Positions 8,457 to 15,390 of a stretch of 16,584 nucleotides of DNA are shown in pieces. A model generated the notes under the pieces. That model ran no database searches. It saw only the letters and a program-made list of their open reading frames with translations, and had not been told where the DNA came from. A program made the position numbers and the translations under genes. The DNA is from Blastocatellia bacterium (lineage in GTDB: Bacteria > Acidobacteriota > Blastocatellia > UBA7656): contig JAKEHD010000751.1 in NCBI GenBank assembly GCA_022615215.1, positions 1-16,584 on the forward strand, given 5' to 3'. How positions within the stretch are numbered: the first letter of the stretch is position 1; the number at the start of each line of letters is the position of its first letter.

Positions 8457-9872
8457 CTATTTGGAAGGTGAACTTCGCAGCGCGACCTGCCCTTGCCGCG
8501 AGAAGTTTATCGATTCGCCCAGTATGCGCGCCGCCTCTTGCGGGGCGTGAAATCCGGTAGAGTTTTCCGCCTCGACGAAATCGAGATAGAACTGCGCCTT
8601 GCGCTGAAAGTTGCGCGACGGGGCAAGTTCCGCGTCGCTCTTTCCGGCCGCTCGCGCCGCCTTGATGTCGTTTATCAATTCCACAAGCGCGTCCATCGCC
8701 AGGTTGCGCAGCCTGAAGGTGCGTTCCTGTATGATCTCGACGCGCGCTCTCAGTTCTTCTTCGGGCCATTTGTGGCAGGTCTGGCAGGCTTGATTGATAT
8801 TGAGCAGAGGGCTGCGAACATGGTGATCGCTGATCTTCAACGCGCCGACTCGTTTGTATGGCATGTGGCAATCCGCGCAGGCGACGCCCGACCGCGAGTG
8901 AATTCCCTGATTCCACATTTCGAACTCAGGGTGCTGCGCCTTGAGCGCCTCAGCGCCGGTCTCGGCGTGCGTCCAGTCCTTGAATTTCTCGGCTTCGTAA
9001 TAGGCCATTATGTCATCGACCTTCAGCCCGTTCGCCCACGGATAGACCAGTCGCTTTTCGGTTCCCTTGAAATAGTATTCCACGTGGCACTGGCCGCAGA
9101 CGTAACTGCGCATCTCCTGGCGCGACGCCTGCGCGTTCACGTCGTAATTCTCGACGCCCTCTCCGGCCTTGAGCGCGCGAATGCCTTCGATGAAACCGGG
9201 CCGCGTGACACGGAGTTGCATAGTATTCGGGTCGTGGCAATCGATGCAGGTGACCGGATGATTCACAAGCTTTCGCGCCTCGCTGTAAGGCATCTGATTC
9301 ATCTTCTCGAACCCTCGTATGAGGTCGCCCTCGCCGAGCCTCTTATATGGCAGGTAGACCGAAGCGTGGCAATGCATGCAGGTGCCGGGCTGACGGGCCA
9401 CCTGCTGGCGTTCGGTGTAGGTCTGATCTTCGAGCATGAAAGCGTGGCCGCGCTCTTCGCGAAAGTCTTTCGAGAAAGCGTAGCCCGCCCACATGACGCG
9501 CAATCGCGGGTCTTCTTCAAGTTTGGATTGCGCGACTACGGAGCGAGGGTCTGCTGCGCTGGGAGTGCGCGGCAGGGCTTCGCTGCCGCCGAACCGGGTT
9601 CGTATCTGATCTACCGTGCGCTGATAGCCGTCATATTGCAGAGGGAAGTTCTTTCCCCAGAGGGCCGCGTCTTCGGTCTCGTCCGTCAGTTCGACGACCC
9701 TGTAGAAGGGATTGCTTCCCTCCTGTTTTCGCTCCATTATGTTGACGAGCAGCGCGACCCCTCCCACAGCGACCAGCGTCGCTATGAATGCTGTGACCGC
9801 GATCAGCTTTACGGTGCGTCCGCGCCCCGAAGGTCTTTCCTCGGCGGATGAATCGTTGACGTTTTCAGCCAT
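8457..9872 (-). CDS. nrfA: Ammonia-forming cytochrome c nitrite reductase NrfA, CxxCH type
   Basis: NrfA is the periplasmic pentahaem enzyme that reduces nitrite to ammonium with six electrons taken from NrfH. From ATG 9872 it is 471 residues, with an N-terminal membrane segment (about 22-44) that may remain as an anchor. Five haem motifs are visible: CMHCH 165-169, CIDCH 209-213, CGQCH 259-263, CADCH 332-336 and CQTCH 363-367. The active-site Arg (RGH, R141), the Tyr after haem 3 (VEYYF, Y266) and the KAQHPE segment (K311, Q313, H314) match known NrfA. The first haem has CxxCH, not the CxxCK of the E. coli enzyme, so the active-site haem would be His-ligated. The frame also opens at a GTG (9950) overlapping the nrfH stop, but the ATG has an AGAGGAAG site and gives a normal N-terminus. 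No dedicated nrfEFG genes are seen. Confidence 0.95.
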   Translation of the reverse strand: MAENVNDSSAEERPSGRGRTVKLIAVTAFIATLVAVGGVALLVNIMERKQEGSNPFYRVVELTDETEDAALWGKNFPLQYDGYQRTVDQIRTRFGGSEALPRTPSAADPRSVVAQSKLEEDPRLRVMWAGYAFSKDFREERGHAFMLEDQTYTERQQVARQPGTCMHCHASVYLPYKRLGEGDLIRGFEKMNQMPYSEARKLVNHPVTCIDCHDPNTMQLRVTRPGFIEGIRALKAGEGVENYDVNAQASRQEMRSYVCGQCHVEYYFKGTEKRLVYPWANGLKVDDIMAYYEAEKFKDWTHAETGAEALKAQHPEFEMWNQGIHSRSGVACADCHMPYKRVGALKISDHHVRSPLLNINQACQTCHKWPEEELRARVEIIQERTFRLRNLAMDALVELINDIKAARAAGKSDAELAPSRNFQRKAQFYLDFVEAENSTGFHAPQEAARILGESINFSRQGQVALRSSPSK

Positions 9873-9946
9873 TTGTCTTCCTCTCTCAATCAATGTCGAG
9901 CGGCAGGATTGATCGACTTGCCGCTCTTTACGGTTTCGCCGGCCGG

Positions 9947-10399
9947 TCACCTGAGATGGCCGACCGAGCTATGACAGCGGACGCAGGACATTTCTTTGCC
10001 GTCTCTGTGCGGTCCCTCGATCGACTCGACTATATCCTGATGGCACTTCCTGCAAGCTCTTTCTGTGACTTCGCGATTGCCGGGTTTGATCCTGAGCGGC
10101 TCCGGGAAACGTCCCGTCGTGAAGGCGAACGAATGCCAGAACCCGTTCTCGGCTTTGGTCGCATATTTCGAGACGAACCCTTCAGGGGTATGGCAATCGT
10201 TGCAGACCGCTACCGCGCGATGGCTCGATTTGATCCAGCCGTCGTAGTACACGCGCATGATGTGACAATTGGCGCACGCCCCCGGATCGTCGGTCAGATA
10301 AGAACCGCCCTTGGCATAGATGAACGTGTAGCCGCCAATCCCGACTATAAGCCCTATTGCGACGCCGACGACGATTGATTTAACGGTGCGTAATTTCAT
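9947..10399 (-). CDS. nrfH: NrfH tetrahaem menaquinol dehydrogenase (NapC/NirT family)
   Basis: NrfH is anchored in the inner membrane by one helix, oxidises menaquinol and passes electrons to NrfA. This 150-residue protein has a membrane helix at about 8-29 and four haem motifs: CANCH 42-46, CNDCH 66-70, CRKCH 116-120 and CVRCH 139-143. The first is followed by I-M (CHIM), the CxxCHxM pattern that supplies the Met ligand of haem 1 in NrfH. Two ATGs are possible, 10414 and 10399. The GGAGGAG site touches the first, leaving no spacing, while AGGAAAG precedes the second at a usable distance, and MKLRTVK is a natural start, so I chose 10399. Its stop lies 74 nt before the nrfA ATG. Confidence 0.94.
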   Translation of the reverse strand: MKLRTVKSIVVGVAIGLIVGIGGYTFIYAKGGSYLTDDPGACANCHIMRVYYDGWIKSSHRAVAVCNDCHTPEGFVSKYATKAENGFWHSFAFTTGRFPEPLRIKPGNREVTERACRKCHQDIVESIEGPHRDGKEMSCVRCHSSVGHLR

Positions 10400-10459
10400 C
10401 GTGCTTTCCTGCATCTCCTCCGCGCGGCGGCTGAACGATCATTGAAGAGCGAAAATAAC

Positions 10460-11182
10460 CTACGCCAGCCTTTGAAGCAATACCCCGACCGCGTAAGCCA
10501 GTGCTGCGGCCACCGAACCGAGCGCAAGCGTCGTAAGCCCTGACCTCCACCAGGGGATAGTGGACCATACGCTCTTTATGCTCCCTATGGCGAAAAATAC
10601 CGCTCCCGTAAGTAGAGCCGCCAGCCCGAAAGCCTCTGCCGCGCCCAGGATGAAGGGGACTAGCGGGGCGAGTCCGCACAGGAGAAATGCGCTGAAGGTA
10701 GATAGAGCCGCAAGTCGCGCCGACCGCACCTCCTGCGGCAAGCCGTACTCTTCCGTGAGCATCGTGCGCACCCAACGCTCGCGGTCTGCGGTAATGAGCG
10801 AGACCACGCGCTCAAGGTCTTCGCCCTCGAACCCTTTCTCCCTGAAAATCTGTCGCACCTCTTCGCGCTCGCCTTCGGGAAATTCATCTATGTGGCGGTG
10901 CTCGATCGCCTCGACGCGCCTCAACTCTTCGTGTTCGGTTCTCGTGCCCAGATAGTTGCTCGCAGCCATAGAGAATCCGTCGGCGACTATGTTGGCCACC
11001 CCTATTATGAGAATGACTCTCGGAGAAAGTTGAGCGCCGACCACCCCGGCAACCACGGCAAAAGTGGTCACAGCGCCGTCTATTCCTCCATAAACCCAAT
11101 CCCTCAAATAGCTATGCCGGGGCCCGGCCGAAAGCCGCTCCTTTATCGCTTCGGGTGAATGCTCGTGATCCATATCGTCCAT
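10460..11182 (-). CDS. VIT1/CCC1-family iron/manganese transporter
   Basis: Members of this family move ferrous iron or manganese across membranes; in eukaryotes they load vacuoles. The 240-residue protein has the family signature in helix 1 and after (DWVYGGIDGAVTTFAVVAGVVGA, about 28-50, and GFSMAASNYLGTRTEHE, about 69-85). A charged cytoplasmic region (about 86-150), rich in Glu and His, corresponds to the metal-binding domain. Three more hydrophobic segments follow (about 158-180, 184-208 and 214-236). It lies 60 nt before nrfH and may lead that operon, linking metal handling to a haem-rich enzyme (inference). In bacteria the direction of transport is not certain from sequence. ATGs at 11182 and 11173 are both usable. 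Confidence 0.85.
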   Translation of the reverse strand: MDDMDHEHSPEAIKERLSAGPRHSYLRDWVYGGIDGAVTTFAVVAGVVGAQLSPRVILIIGVANIVADGFSMAASNYLGTRTEHEELRRVEAIEHRHIDEFPEGEREEVRQIFREKGFEGEDLERVVSLITADRERWVRTMLTEEYGLPQEVRSARLAALSTFSAFLLCGLAPLVPFILGAAEAFGLAALLTGAVFFAIGSIKSVWSTIPWWRSGLTTLALGSVAAALAYAVGVLLQRLA

Positions 11183-11205
11183 GCCTGGTTTATCCTGAAT
11201 TTAAA

Positions 11206-11230
11206 TTTCTAATAGAAAATAATATTATTT
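11206..11230. promoter_or_regulatory. Two adjacent perfect palindromes upstream of the metal transporter gene
   Basis: TTTCTAATAGAAA (11206-11218) and AAATAATATTATTT (11217-11230) are perfect dyads lying back to back in the AT-rich leader, 24-48 nt before the VIT1/CCC1 start. Such dyads often bind dimeric repressors. The AT-rich form recalls Fur- or DtxR-type sites but does not match a Fur consensus closely. The function is inferred from position only. Confidence 0.4.
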
Positions 11231-11392
11231 ACGGCTGTTTGCAGCTTTTCACAGATGTATAGAGCGGATCGGATTGCGCACAAGCTGATAAATGTTTCGC
11301 CTGGGAATTTATAAGACTGTCAATCGGTGATTCAATCTTTCGCCGAGCAGCGCATCGAATGAGAGACTTCAGTAAAGGCTGATTGGCAGCGG

Positions 11393-13705
11393 TCATTTAT
11401 TCTTATCGAGGACATCTGAAAGCGCATGCAAGAGCTTTTCGGCCGTGTATGGTTTCGACAAAAACGTCTTCACGCCGAGGCTCGCGACCTCATGTATTTT
11501 GCCCTCTGATTTGAGGCCGCTCGTCGCTATTATTCTGATCGTCGGATTCATCTTCTGCAATATGCGAATCGTCGTCGCTCCGTCCATGTGAGGCATGCCC
11601 ATATCGGTCACCACGACCTCCACGTCATCTTTGTGCTGGGCATAGAGGGCCACAGCCTCCGTCCCGTCGCCTGCCGTCATCGCGCGGTAGCCCTGTGCTT
11701 CGAGCGTTTCTTTGGCGACCTCACGTATGGCCGCTTCATCATCCACGACCAGAACCATCTCGCCGCGCCCCCTGGGAATCTCTTCGCGCACAGCTTCTAC
11801 CTGTTGCAGGTGCGGCGGCACGGCCGCGGGAATATAGACCCTGAACTCGGTCCCTCTGCCTATTTCGCTGTAGACGGTGACGAACCCGCCGTGACTCTTC
11901 ACTATGCCGAGCACGGTCGATAAACCCAGCCCCGTTCCCTTGCCCTGCCCTTTGGTGGTGAAGAACGGCTCGAAGATTTTATCTATGACCGCTTCGGGAA
12001 TGCCTATGCCCGTATCTGTGACCGAGATACATACGAATCGCCCGGCCCTTGCTTCCAGGTTCATAAGGGCATAGTTTTCGTCAATCGAACTGTTTTCGGC
12101 GCGGACGGCGAGCCTTCCGCCGCCGGGCATTGCGTCGCGGGCATTCACGCACAAATTCATGAGCACCTGGTGCAGGTGCGTTGCATCGCCTGTGACAGCC
12201 CACAGGTTGTCGGGCACGAAGAATTCTATCTCTATAGATTTCGACAGGGTGTCTTTGAATATCCTGGCCACTTCCTTAATCAGGTGTTTCGGCTGAAGCA
12301 ATACGCGCTCGCCTTCGACGCCTTTGGCAAACGAGAGCACCTGCCCCACGAGATCCCCGCCGCGTTCGGCGCTCTTTTGAAGCGTGGCAAGCAGGCGATG
12401 GCTCTCCTCATCGGTGAATTTCATCTGGAGCATGCGCACGGACATCAATATGGGCGACAGTATATTGTTGAGGTCGTGCGCTATGCCGCCCGCCAGAGTG
12501 CCCAGGCTCTCCATTCGCTGCGCGCGCAGGAACTGGGCTTCGAGCCGCTTCTTCTCGGTGATATCGGTGTTGATGACGAGTATCGATTTCGGCGCTCCTT
12601 TTTCGTCGCGCACGAGCGTCCAGTGGCCTTCGACGATTATATCTTTGCCGTCTTTGGTCACCTGTCGTAATTCGCCCGTCCATTCGCCATTGTCGATGAC
12701 GCTTCGGGTCGCCTCTTCATACTGACGCGACCGCTCTCTATAGAGAAGCTCCACGATGTTTTTGCCTGTGGCTTCATCCGACGTCCATCCGTATATGCGT
12801 TCAGCGCCCTTGTTCCAGAAGAGCACCCGGCCTTCGAGGTCGCGGACCAGTATGGCTTCCCGCGCGTGGTCGAGCAGAGTGGCCTGCTCCTGCAATCGCT
12901 CTTCGGCGCGTCTGCGCTCCGTTATGTCGTTGCGAATGGCCACGTACTGATATGGTTTCCCCTCGTCGTTTAAGAAAGGGATTATGGTTGTGTCTACCCA
13001 GTAAATCTGGCCGTCCTTTGCGCGGTTTTTGATCTCGCCCTTCCAGACTTTTCCGCTCGCTATGGTGGTCCAGAGATTGCGAATGAACTCTTTCGGGTGA
13101 TAGCCGGAATTTATTATGCGGTGGTCCTGGCCCAGGAGTTCCTCGCGCGAGTATTTCGAAATCTCGCAGAACTTGTCGTTGGCATATTTGATAATCCCCT
13201 TCTGGTCCGTGATGGCGACGATGGAGGATTCATCCAGGGCAAACTTTATGTCGGCCAGTTCTTTGAGCGACCTTTGCAGTTCTTCTTCGGTCTGTTTGCG
13301 TTCTGTTATATCTTTGCCCATACCGATGACCCAACGGGCCGGGCCGCTCGCATCGGGGATGATCGTATTTTTCCAGGCGACCAATCGCCGCTCGCCGCTC
13401 TTCGTCAACCAGTAGTTTTCAAACCGGCTCGGAGAGAGGCTCGATCGAAGAGATTCGAACACCTCTTTGACAGGCTCGATCTCTTCAGGAATCAGAAAGA
13501 TGTCCCACACGCACCGCCCGCGCACTTCGTCGAAAGTGTAGCCCGTCGTCTCCTGACAGGCCCGGTTGAAGCCGACTATATGGCCTTCATTGTCGAGGAC
13601 GACGATAAGCGATTCGACTGTGTCGAGCAGCGTCGAGAGCAGGCCGGGAACTTGCTCCGCTCCGATTCGCTCTCCTTGAATAAGATTGTTTGAAGAAGCC
13701 TGCAT
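11393..13705 (-). CDS. Hybrid sensor histidine kinase: three PAS domains, kinase, receiver
   Basis: This is a 770-residue cytoplasmic sensor; I see no membrane segment. Three PAS domains lie at about 22-133, 148-263 and 272-383, each ending in the DITE(R/K) turn typical of PAS-PAC repeats. The dimerisation box follows with GGIAHDLNNIL (His 410), then the ATPase: N-box MNLCVNARDAM (about 516-526), G1 DTGIGIP (564-570), the F-box FEPFFTTK and G2 GKGTGLGL (588-595). The C-terminal receiver (about 650-768) has DD 655-656, phospho-acceptor Asp 701 and Lys 751. PAS domains bind haem, flavin or small ligands. No ligand can be assigned here, though the second resembles aerotaxis-type PAS. No separate output regulator is next to it. 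It precedes the metal transporter-nrf cluster by 210 nt on the same strand. Confidence 0.95.
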   Translation of the reverse strand: MQASSNNLIQGERIGAEQVPGLLSTLLDTVESLIVVLDNEGHIVGFNRACQETTGYTFDEVRGRCVWDIFLIPEEIEPVKEVFESLRSSLSPSRFENYWLTKSGERRLVAWKNTIIPDASGPARWVIGMGKDITERKQTEEELQRSLKELADIKFALDESSIVAITDQKGIIKYANDKFCEISKYSREELLGQDHRIINSGYHPKEFIRNLWTTIASGKVWKGEIKNRAKDGQIYWVDTTIIPFLNDEGKPYQYVAIRNDITERRRAEERLQEQATLLDHAREAILVRDLEGRVLFWNKGAERIYGWTSDEATGKNIVELLYRERSRQYEEATRSVIDNGEWTGELRQVTKDGKDIIVEGHWTLVRDEKGAPKSILVINTDITEKKRLEAQFLRAQRMESLGTLAGGIAHDLNNILSPILMSVRMLQMKFTDEESHRLLATLQKSAERGGDLVGQVLSFAKGVEGERVLLQPKHLIKEVARIFKDTLSKSIEIEFFVPDNLWAVTGDATHLHQVLMNLCVNARDAMPGGGRLAVRAENSSIDENYALMNLEARAGRFVCISVTDTGIGIPEAVIDKIFEPFFTTKGQGKGTGLGLSTVLGIVKSHGGFVTVYSEIGRGTEFRVYIPAAVPPHLQQVEAVREEIPRGRGEMVLVVDDEAAIREVAKETLEAQGYRAMTAGDGTEAVALYAQHKDDVEVVVTDMGMPHMDGATTIRILQKMNPTIRIIATSGLKSEGKIHEVASLGVKTFLSKPYTAEKLLHALSDVLDKNK

Positions 13706-13772
13706 AATCGAGCCATCCCAGGTGATCGTTCCTTGCGGTCCTTCGTTCTAAGGGAACCGAAGGGCCTCAAGG

Positions 13773-13801
13773 ATTTTACAATCACAGGATTGGCTCAACA
13801 A
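13773..13801 (-). promoter_or_regulatory. Possible promoter of the hybrid kinase gene
   Basis: On the minus strand, TTGTTG (13796-13801) and TAAAAT (13773-13778) are spaced 17 bp apart, about 68 nt before the kinase start. The -35 is a weak match. An imperfect hairpin (13737-13745 with 13758-13766, GGTCCTTCG/CGAAGGGCC) lies in the resulting leader, or could end the transcript of the upstream flavoprotein gene. Confidence 0.35.
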
Positions 13802-13861
13802 GCAGCGCCGGAACTATGACTCCTTTTTTAGAAAGCCGCCACAGCAATCCCGTCCGGTCAT

Positions 13862-14341
13862 CTATGATTCTCCCGCGCCGGTCACTTCACGCACTCGTAT
13901 TCGAAATACTACGACCGAGGATTGCCCGTCATGCACAGGAACCGATTCGATAGGGGTAAGGTGCGGGAAGCGGCCCAGGAGGTGATCGAGCACGCGGGCG
14001 CGCTCATCGGAATCCGTGATCTCTTCATACTCCCCGAAGGCGATGGCGCTCCGCCAGTGATATTCATCCTCGATGTCGTCGACCTGAAGGCATACGCGCG
14101 GGTCTCGGCGCATGGCCCTTATCTTTCGACCTGTCAGCGAATGGACGTATATGCTCTCGCCTTCGAAAATATAACTCACGGGGACCACATAAGGCTCTCC
14201 CTCCGATATGCACCCCAACCTTCCCATTCGGCCCTCGCGCACGAGCGCCCGCGCTTCTTCACTGCTCAACGGCTTTATCACCCTCAGCCTCCTCGACGGA
14301 CTCGATTCTACAGACGGCCCGCTCGCGCTTCTTACATGCAT
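13862..14341 (-). CDS. Pyridoxamine-5'-phosphate-oxidase-fold flavin-binding protein
   Basis: This protein of about 159 residues has the FMN-binding split-barrel fold. The family pattern is visible: EARALVREGRMGRLGCISEGEPYVVPVSYIFEGESIYVHS (strands 1-3) and the GRKIRAMRRDPRVCLQVDD block that contacts FMN phosphate, followed by WRSAIAFGEYEEITD. Such proteins include general stress proteins, F420- or haem-related oxidases and nitroimidazole reductases, and the exact reaction cannot be told. The frame also opens at a TTG (14368), but neither that nor the ATG at 14341 has a Shine-Dalgarno. I prefer the ATG. A TATACT box 13 nt before it hints at a leaderless or very short leader transcript. Confidence 0.82.
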   Translation of the reverse strand: MHVRSASGPSVESSPSRRLRVIKPLSSEEARALVREGRMGRLGCISEGEPYVVPVSYIFEGESIYVHSLTGRKIRAMRRDPRVCLQVDDIEDEYHWRSAIAFGEYEEITDSDERARVLDHLLGRFPHLTPIESVPVHDGQSSVVVFRIRVREVTGAGES

Positions 14342-14921
14342 CGAACATCGACGAAGTATAAAGAGCAATCACTATGCCGGGGATTTTATTAGGGATTGGC
14401 CCGATGTAAGAGGCCATGTGTATGATTGCTGCGAAAACTTTCCCACCCGTATGCGGGAAAATCCGCTAATCGGGAATTATTTGATGATCGATGTTTTCCG
14501 AAGGAAAGACCCCGCCGCAGGGCAAAAGTTGAATGACTCTACGGAAAACAATCACTGTAATCATGGGCTGTATCTTATAGGCTGGTTTCATTGTAAGTCG
14601 TGGGATCGCGGAGATTATAGAAGGACTCATCGTCGGCAATACTCCGCTCAAAAGGCTCAAGAACAGTTTGATGCGCAAGCCGCGCAGCTTTCGAGTGGAG
14701 GAAAGGTAATCAAAGCCTTTGTCATCAATGCGGCTCTTCACGACGAGGAAATAAAAGGTAACTATAGACCTTGAGAAAAAGATTTTGGAATCGTAGGGGC
14801 AGACCGAAGAAAGAAATCTTTATGTGTGTCTGCCCCTATTTGGGCGCACACACAGGTGCGCCCCTACCCAAAAACATTTTCTTGAAATCTATAGTCTCAG
14901 CCGCGCGAGCGGCTGCTGAAT
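14342..14921. other. Gap of about 580 nt with no convincing gene
   Basis: No ORF here has a recognisable product or a ribosome-binding site. The base composition is more AT-rich than in the neighbouring genes. A broken plus-strand frame (ATG 14563, TAG 14578, then open 14581-14709) could be a decayed gene, but it is too short to judge. A 91-codon minus frame (14466-14741) starts at a GTG with no Shine-Dalgarno, and I do not accept it. The right part holds the inverted-repeat element at 14761-14895 and a GCGA-loop hairpin at 14898-14915. Confidence 0.6.
14761..14895. mobile_element. 135-bp MITE-like nested inverted repeat
   Basis: The outer arms 14761-14779 (ACTATAGACCTTGAGAAAA) and 14877-14895 match in inverted orientation at about 15 of 19 positions. 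Inside are a perfect 11-bp pair, TAGGGGCAGAC (14794-14804) with GTCTGCCCCTA (14828-14838), and a 7-bp hairpin, GGGCGCA (14842-14848) with TGCGCCC (14857-14863). GTAGGGGC can also pair with GCCCCTAC near 14860-14867, giving a cruciform. No protein is encoded. The form suits a miniature transposable element or structured repeat. Confidence 0.6.
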
Positions 14922-14980
14922 TTAGCCGGGTCTTTCAGGGCACGGAAAGGGGCGAACAGAGTTCATGTCGCGCGAGCGAC
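14898..14980. repeat. Paired GCGA-loop hairpins
   Basis: CAGCCGC-GCGA-GCGGCTG (14898-14915) and GTCGC-GCGA-GCGAC (14967-14980) share the same GCGA loop and the inner GCGCGAGCG core. The second lies inside the 3' end of the flavoprotein frame at 14922-15359. Together they look like a REP-type repeat unit. Confidence 0.55.
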
Positions 14981-15359
14981 GGTTGAATTCCGCATCTTCC
15001 GCGCTGCTGAAGATCGTACCGAAATCGAACCCTAGCGGCGGCGGCGTGTGTTTGAACTTCTCCCAGATACGTTTTTTGACCGCGAGATCATCCTCCCAAC
15101 GGGCTGTGCAATCGACATAGACAGGCTTCGCTACATCCGCTATATAGGCCAGAGACATGTAAGGATTATGCGCAAGGTGTTTGGCCTTGAGCGAATGCCT
15201 TCTGGTTCCGACCCACGCGGTATTGCCTTCCCACAAGGGATGCAGTATTCGCGATCTCAGGCGATTGCGAGTATCGAGCGTTGCCGCGCTGCACCAGACC
15301 ATGCTATGTACGCGCTCAAGGAACTCTTCTTCGATTTCGGAAAATGAAGAGACTTGCAT
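14922..15359 (-). CDS. Pyridoxamine-5'-phosphate-oxidase-fold protein with altered C-terminus
   Basis: This 145-residue protein belongs to the same split-barrel superfamily as the one at 13862-14341 but to a different subgroup. Recognisable parts are MVWCSAATLDTRNRLRSRILHPLWEG (about 20-45), AWVGTRRHSLKAKHLAHNPYMSLAYI (strand-helix-strand around the flavin site), YVDCTARWEDD and PPPLGFDFGTIF. Related proteins normally continue after the D-x-x-F step with a strand like LLKLxPWRI. Here, after SAEDAEF, the frame runs into NRRSRDMNSV and a Pro-rich end coded by repeat DNA. I infer that the last 15-20 native residues were lost, so activity is uncertain. An AGGGGA site precedes the ATG. It starts 31 nt after the upstream gene's stop and may be in one operon with it. 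Confidence 0.75.
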   Translation of the reverse strand: MQVSSFSEIEEEFLERVHSMVWCSAATLDTRNRLRSRILHPLWEGNTAWVGTRRHSLKAKHLAHNPYMSLAYIADVAKPVYVDCTARWEDDLAVKKRIWEKFKHTPPPLGFDFGTIFSSAEDAEFNRRSRDMNSVRPFPCPERPG

Positions 15360-15390
15360 AGTGATTTCCCCTGCTGCTCTGAAGCGTTGC

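Noticed and set aside
8493..9851. Long 452-codon plus-strand ORF opposite nrfA
   Set aside because: It is a shadow of nrfA. The minus strand has five haem motifs and catalytic residues, while the plus reading shows no family pattern.
9873..9950. GTG start of nrfA overlapping the nrfH stop (GTGA)
   Set aside because: The overlap would suit translational coupling, but the extra 26 residues are not typical of NrfA, and the ATG at 9872 has a good ribosome-binding site.
14466..14741. 91-codon minus-strand ORF
   Set aside because: It has a GTG start with no Shine-Dalgarno, no family match and AT-rich surroundings. A broken frame on the other strand is equally plausible.
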